From Marinobacter salinisoli (GTDB taxonomy: Bacteria > Pseudomonadota > Gammaproteobacteria > Pseudomonadales > Oleiphilaceae), in assembly GCF_017301335.1 (NCBI RefSeq), contig NZ_CP071247.1, forward strand, positions 3,162,001 to 3,226,000: 64,000 bases of DNA, given 5' to 3'. The notes under the pieces were generated by a model. It searched no databases. It saw only the letters and a list, made by a program, of their open reading frames with translations, and was not told the origin of the DNA. This document shows, piece after piece, positions 62,612 through 64,000 of this stretch; position 1 is the first letter of the stretch, and every line of letters begins with the position of its first letter. The translations under genes and the position numbers were made by a program.

Positions 62612-63368
62612 TCCGTCATTAGATGAACCGGAGTTGCCAGGCCTCACTATCGGGATCAGCGGACCCTCACGGCGCGCGACCACCCACCGCCTGATCAGCC
62701 TGGGGTTGCGGATGTACGGGGCACATACCCATTACATTCGGCCCGGCTCCCACACCAATGTCCCTTTGCTGGATGGGTTGGTGCTGTCTGGTGGCACACA
62801 CATTCATCCTGAGCGCTACGGTCAACAGCCACAGGTGTCAGCGCGATATGATCCACGTCGGGACGCTACCGACTACCGTTTGCTCGAGCAGGCGGAACGC
62901 ATAGGGATTCCGGTGCTGGGCATCTGCCGAGGCGCCCAGTTAATCAATATTTTTCATGGCGGGTCGTTGTGTCAGAACGTCAAACCGATCCGGGTCCACA
63001 CCCGGCATCGCCCACTGCTGCTGCCCATGCAGACAGTCAGGCTGGTACAGGACAGCCGGCTCGCACGGGCCATGCAAGGCCTGACCATCGGCGCGAACCG
63101 CATCCACAGCCAGGCGATCAAGCGGCTGGGCCGGAATCTCAGGGTTGTTGCGGTTGATAACGACCTGTTCGTTCAGGCGATCGAGAGCCAGGGCGGGCAA
63201 TGGATGCTGGGTGTCCAATGGCACCCGGAATATCTGCTATACCATGGAGGACATCGCCAGATCTTTCGGCAGTTTGTTCAGGCGGCCCTCGAGTTCAAGC
63301 GGAGCCGGCTCGAGCCGGACTCTGAGACCACCTCATACGACCAAGCTCCAGGGAGGAGTGACCCATGA
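62604..63368 (+). CDS. Class I glutamine amidotransferase-like hydrolase (peptidase C26)
   Basis: A 254-residue protein with nucleophile Cys108 in VLGICRGAQLINI and the His207/Glu209 pair in GVQWHPEYL. The opening LSGGTHIHPERYG is typical of gamma-glutamyl-GABA hydrolase (PuuD)-type enzymes. It may hydrolyse gamma-glutamyl amides or feed or edit the product of the adjacent amidoligase. It overlaps both neighbours (8 and 4 bases), so the three products are likely made together. Confidence 0.88.
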   Translation: MHDPSLDEPELPGLTIGISGPSRRATTHRLISLGLRMYGAHTHYIRPGSHTNVPLLDGLVLSGGTHIHPERYGQQPQVSARYDPRRDATDYRLLEQAERIGIPVLGICRGAQLINIFHGGSLCQNVKPIRVHTRHRPLLLPMQTVRLVQDSRLARAMQGLTIGANRIHSQAIKRLGRNLRVVAVDNDLFVQAIESQGGQWMLGVQWHPEYLLYHGGHRQIFRQFVQAALEFKRSRLEPDSETTSYDQAPGRSDP

Positions 63369-64000
63369 ATACTGGAAGCCTACTCGCGCGCCTCGGCGTG
63401 CCCCTCATGCTTCTGCCCGCCCTTGCCCTCGCCGGCGAAGTCTCACTGAGCGGCGAAGGCAGCGTGCGTTACCAGCCAGACAGCGCGCGACTGCAGTTTA
63501 CCGCCGTCGTCGAACACGAAGTGCCACAGCAGGCGACGGAACAGGTGGCGGCGTTGATGGCGCAGTGGCGGGATGCCATTGAGGATTACGAGGACGACCT
63601 TCAGGACTACACCGACGCGAACGTGCACCTGTATTCACGAACCCTGCCGCCGAGTGAGCGCGGTGGTGAACCGGATAAAAAAGCCGTTGCATCCCAGACA
63701 GTCACCTTCGAGATCAATGACCTGTCGCTACTGAATCCCCTGCTGCAACAAGCCCAGTCGATCGGTTTGCGCTACAACCTGAGCCCGGGCCATTTTTTCT
63801 ACTCTGAAGAGGAAGAGCTGGAACAAGAAGCTCTGGCCCGAGCCATTGCCGATGCCCGGGCCCGCTGCGAATTCGTTGCCGATCAACTGGGCGAATCCTG
63901 CGGGGACGTGATCAGCATGCAGGTAAACGGTGGCATGCACCCCGGCCCCAGAATGATGGCGGAAGCCCGGGCTGCCGCAGACACCGTGTCCAACGTCGGC
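63365..64000 (+). CDS. SIMPL (DUF541) domain exported protein, 3' end outside window
   Basis: The first 212 residues are present. A signal peptide (MNTGSLLARLGVPLMLLPAL, cleavage near ALAG) is followed by GEGSVRYQPDSARLQFTAVV, paired beta strands and helices, and ALARAIADARARCEFVADQL, typical of SIMPL-domain periplasmic or outer-membrane proteins. The start overlaps the amidotransferase stop (ATGA). Its function is unknown; the tight linkage with amidoligase and amidotransferase suggests a shared pathway but could be chance. Confidence 0.85.
   Translation, partial: MNTGSLLARLGVPLMLLPALALAGEVSLSGEGSVRYQPDSARLQFTAVVEHEVPQQATEQVAALMAQWRDAIEDYEDDLQDYTDANVHLYSRTLPPSERGGEPDKKAVASQTVTFEINDLSLLNPLLQQAQSIGLRYNLSPGHFFYSEEEELEQEALARAIADARARCEFVADQLGESCGDVISMQVNGGMHPGPRMMAEARAAADTVSNVG

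Overview
The window reads as a continuous stretch of a gammaproteobacterial chromosome. Its content and order resemble Marinobacter and, more distantly, Pseudomonas: a FleQ/FleSR/FliA polar-flagellum hierarchy with FlhF and FleN, a MotC/MotD stator, ParC/ParP beside CheW, a complete ccm (System I) cluster next to the chemotaxis genes, and lexA-sulA. The genus is an inference from gene order and protein similarity, not from a marker gene. Coding density is very high and no gap reaches 300 bases. I found no rRNA, tRNA, CRISPR array, insertion sequence or prophage.

Layout. Bases 1-3781 carry the 5' part of a large NAD-glutamate dehydrogenase (minus). Bases 3947-10897 hold a six-gene plus-strand MoxR / DUF58 / DUF4381 / BatA / BatB-C / BatD operon with overlapping ends. 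Bases 10950-18165 are ccmABCDEFGHI (minus). At 18290-20028 a plus-strand pair encodes a second FliK-like protein and a free FlhB C-terminal-domain protein. Bases 20050-34255 are minus-strand and run, in transcription order, flhA-flhF-fleN-fliA-cheY-cheZ-cheA-cheB-motC-motD-parC-parP-cheW-DUF2802. A plus-strand upp-uraA-methyltransferase operon (34478-37208) sits between flhA and flhB. Bases 37219-57691 are minus-strand: fliT, fleQ, fleS, fleR, fliEFGHIJ, hsbA-hsbR-hptB, fliKLMNOPQR and flhB. Bases 57790-64000 hold a DUF1329 exported protein, a DUF6586 protein, a small acidic protein, lexA-sulA, and a divergent amidoligase / C26 glutamine amidotransferase / SIMPL operon cut by the window end.

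How it works together. FleQ, apparently transcribed from a sigma70-type promoter, should act with sigma54 at the candidate -24/-12 promoters read before fleS, fliE, fliK, fliL and flhA (and possibly cheW). FleSR, FliA and the HptB-HsbR-HsbA relay add later control. FlhF and FleN set flagellar place and number, and ParC/ParP with the CheA linker should keep the chemotaxis array at the same pole. The ccm genes supply c-type cytochromes.

Most worth following up: (1) the FliK-like/FlhB-C-terminal-like pair outside the export operon; (2) three copies of an ITDDEFExLLD motif in the CheA linker; (3) the amidoligase operon divergent from lexA; (4) a PsrA-like palindrome before the DUF1329 gene; (5) the separate sigma54 sites before fliK and fliL. 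All functional statements are from sequence reading only; no searches were run.
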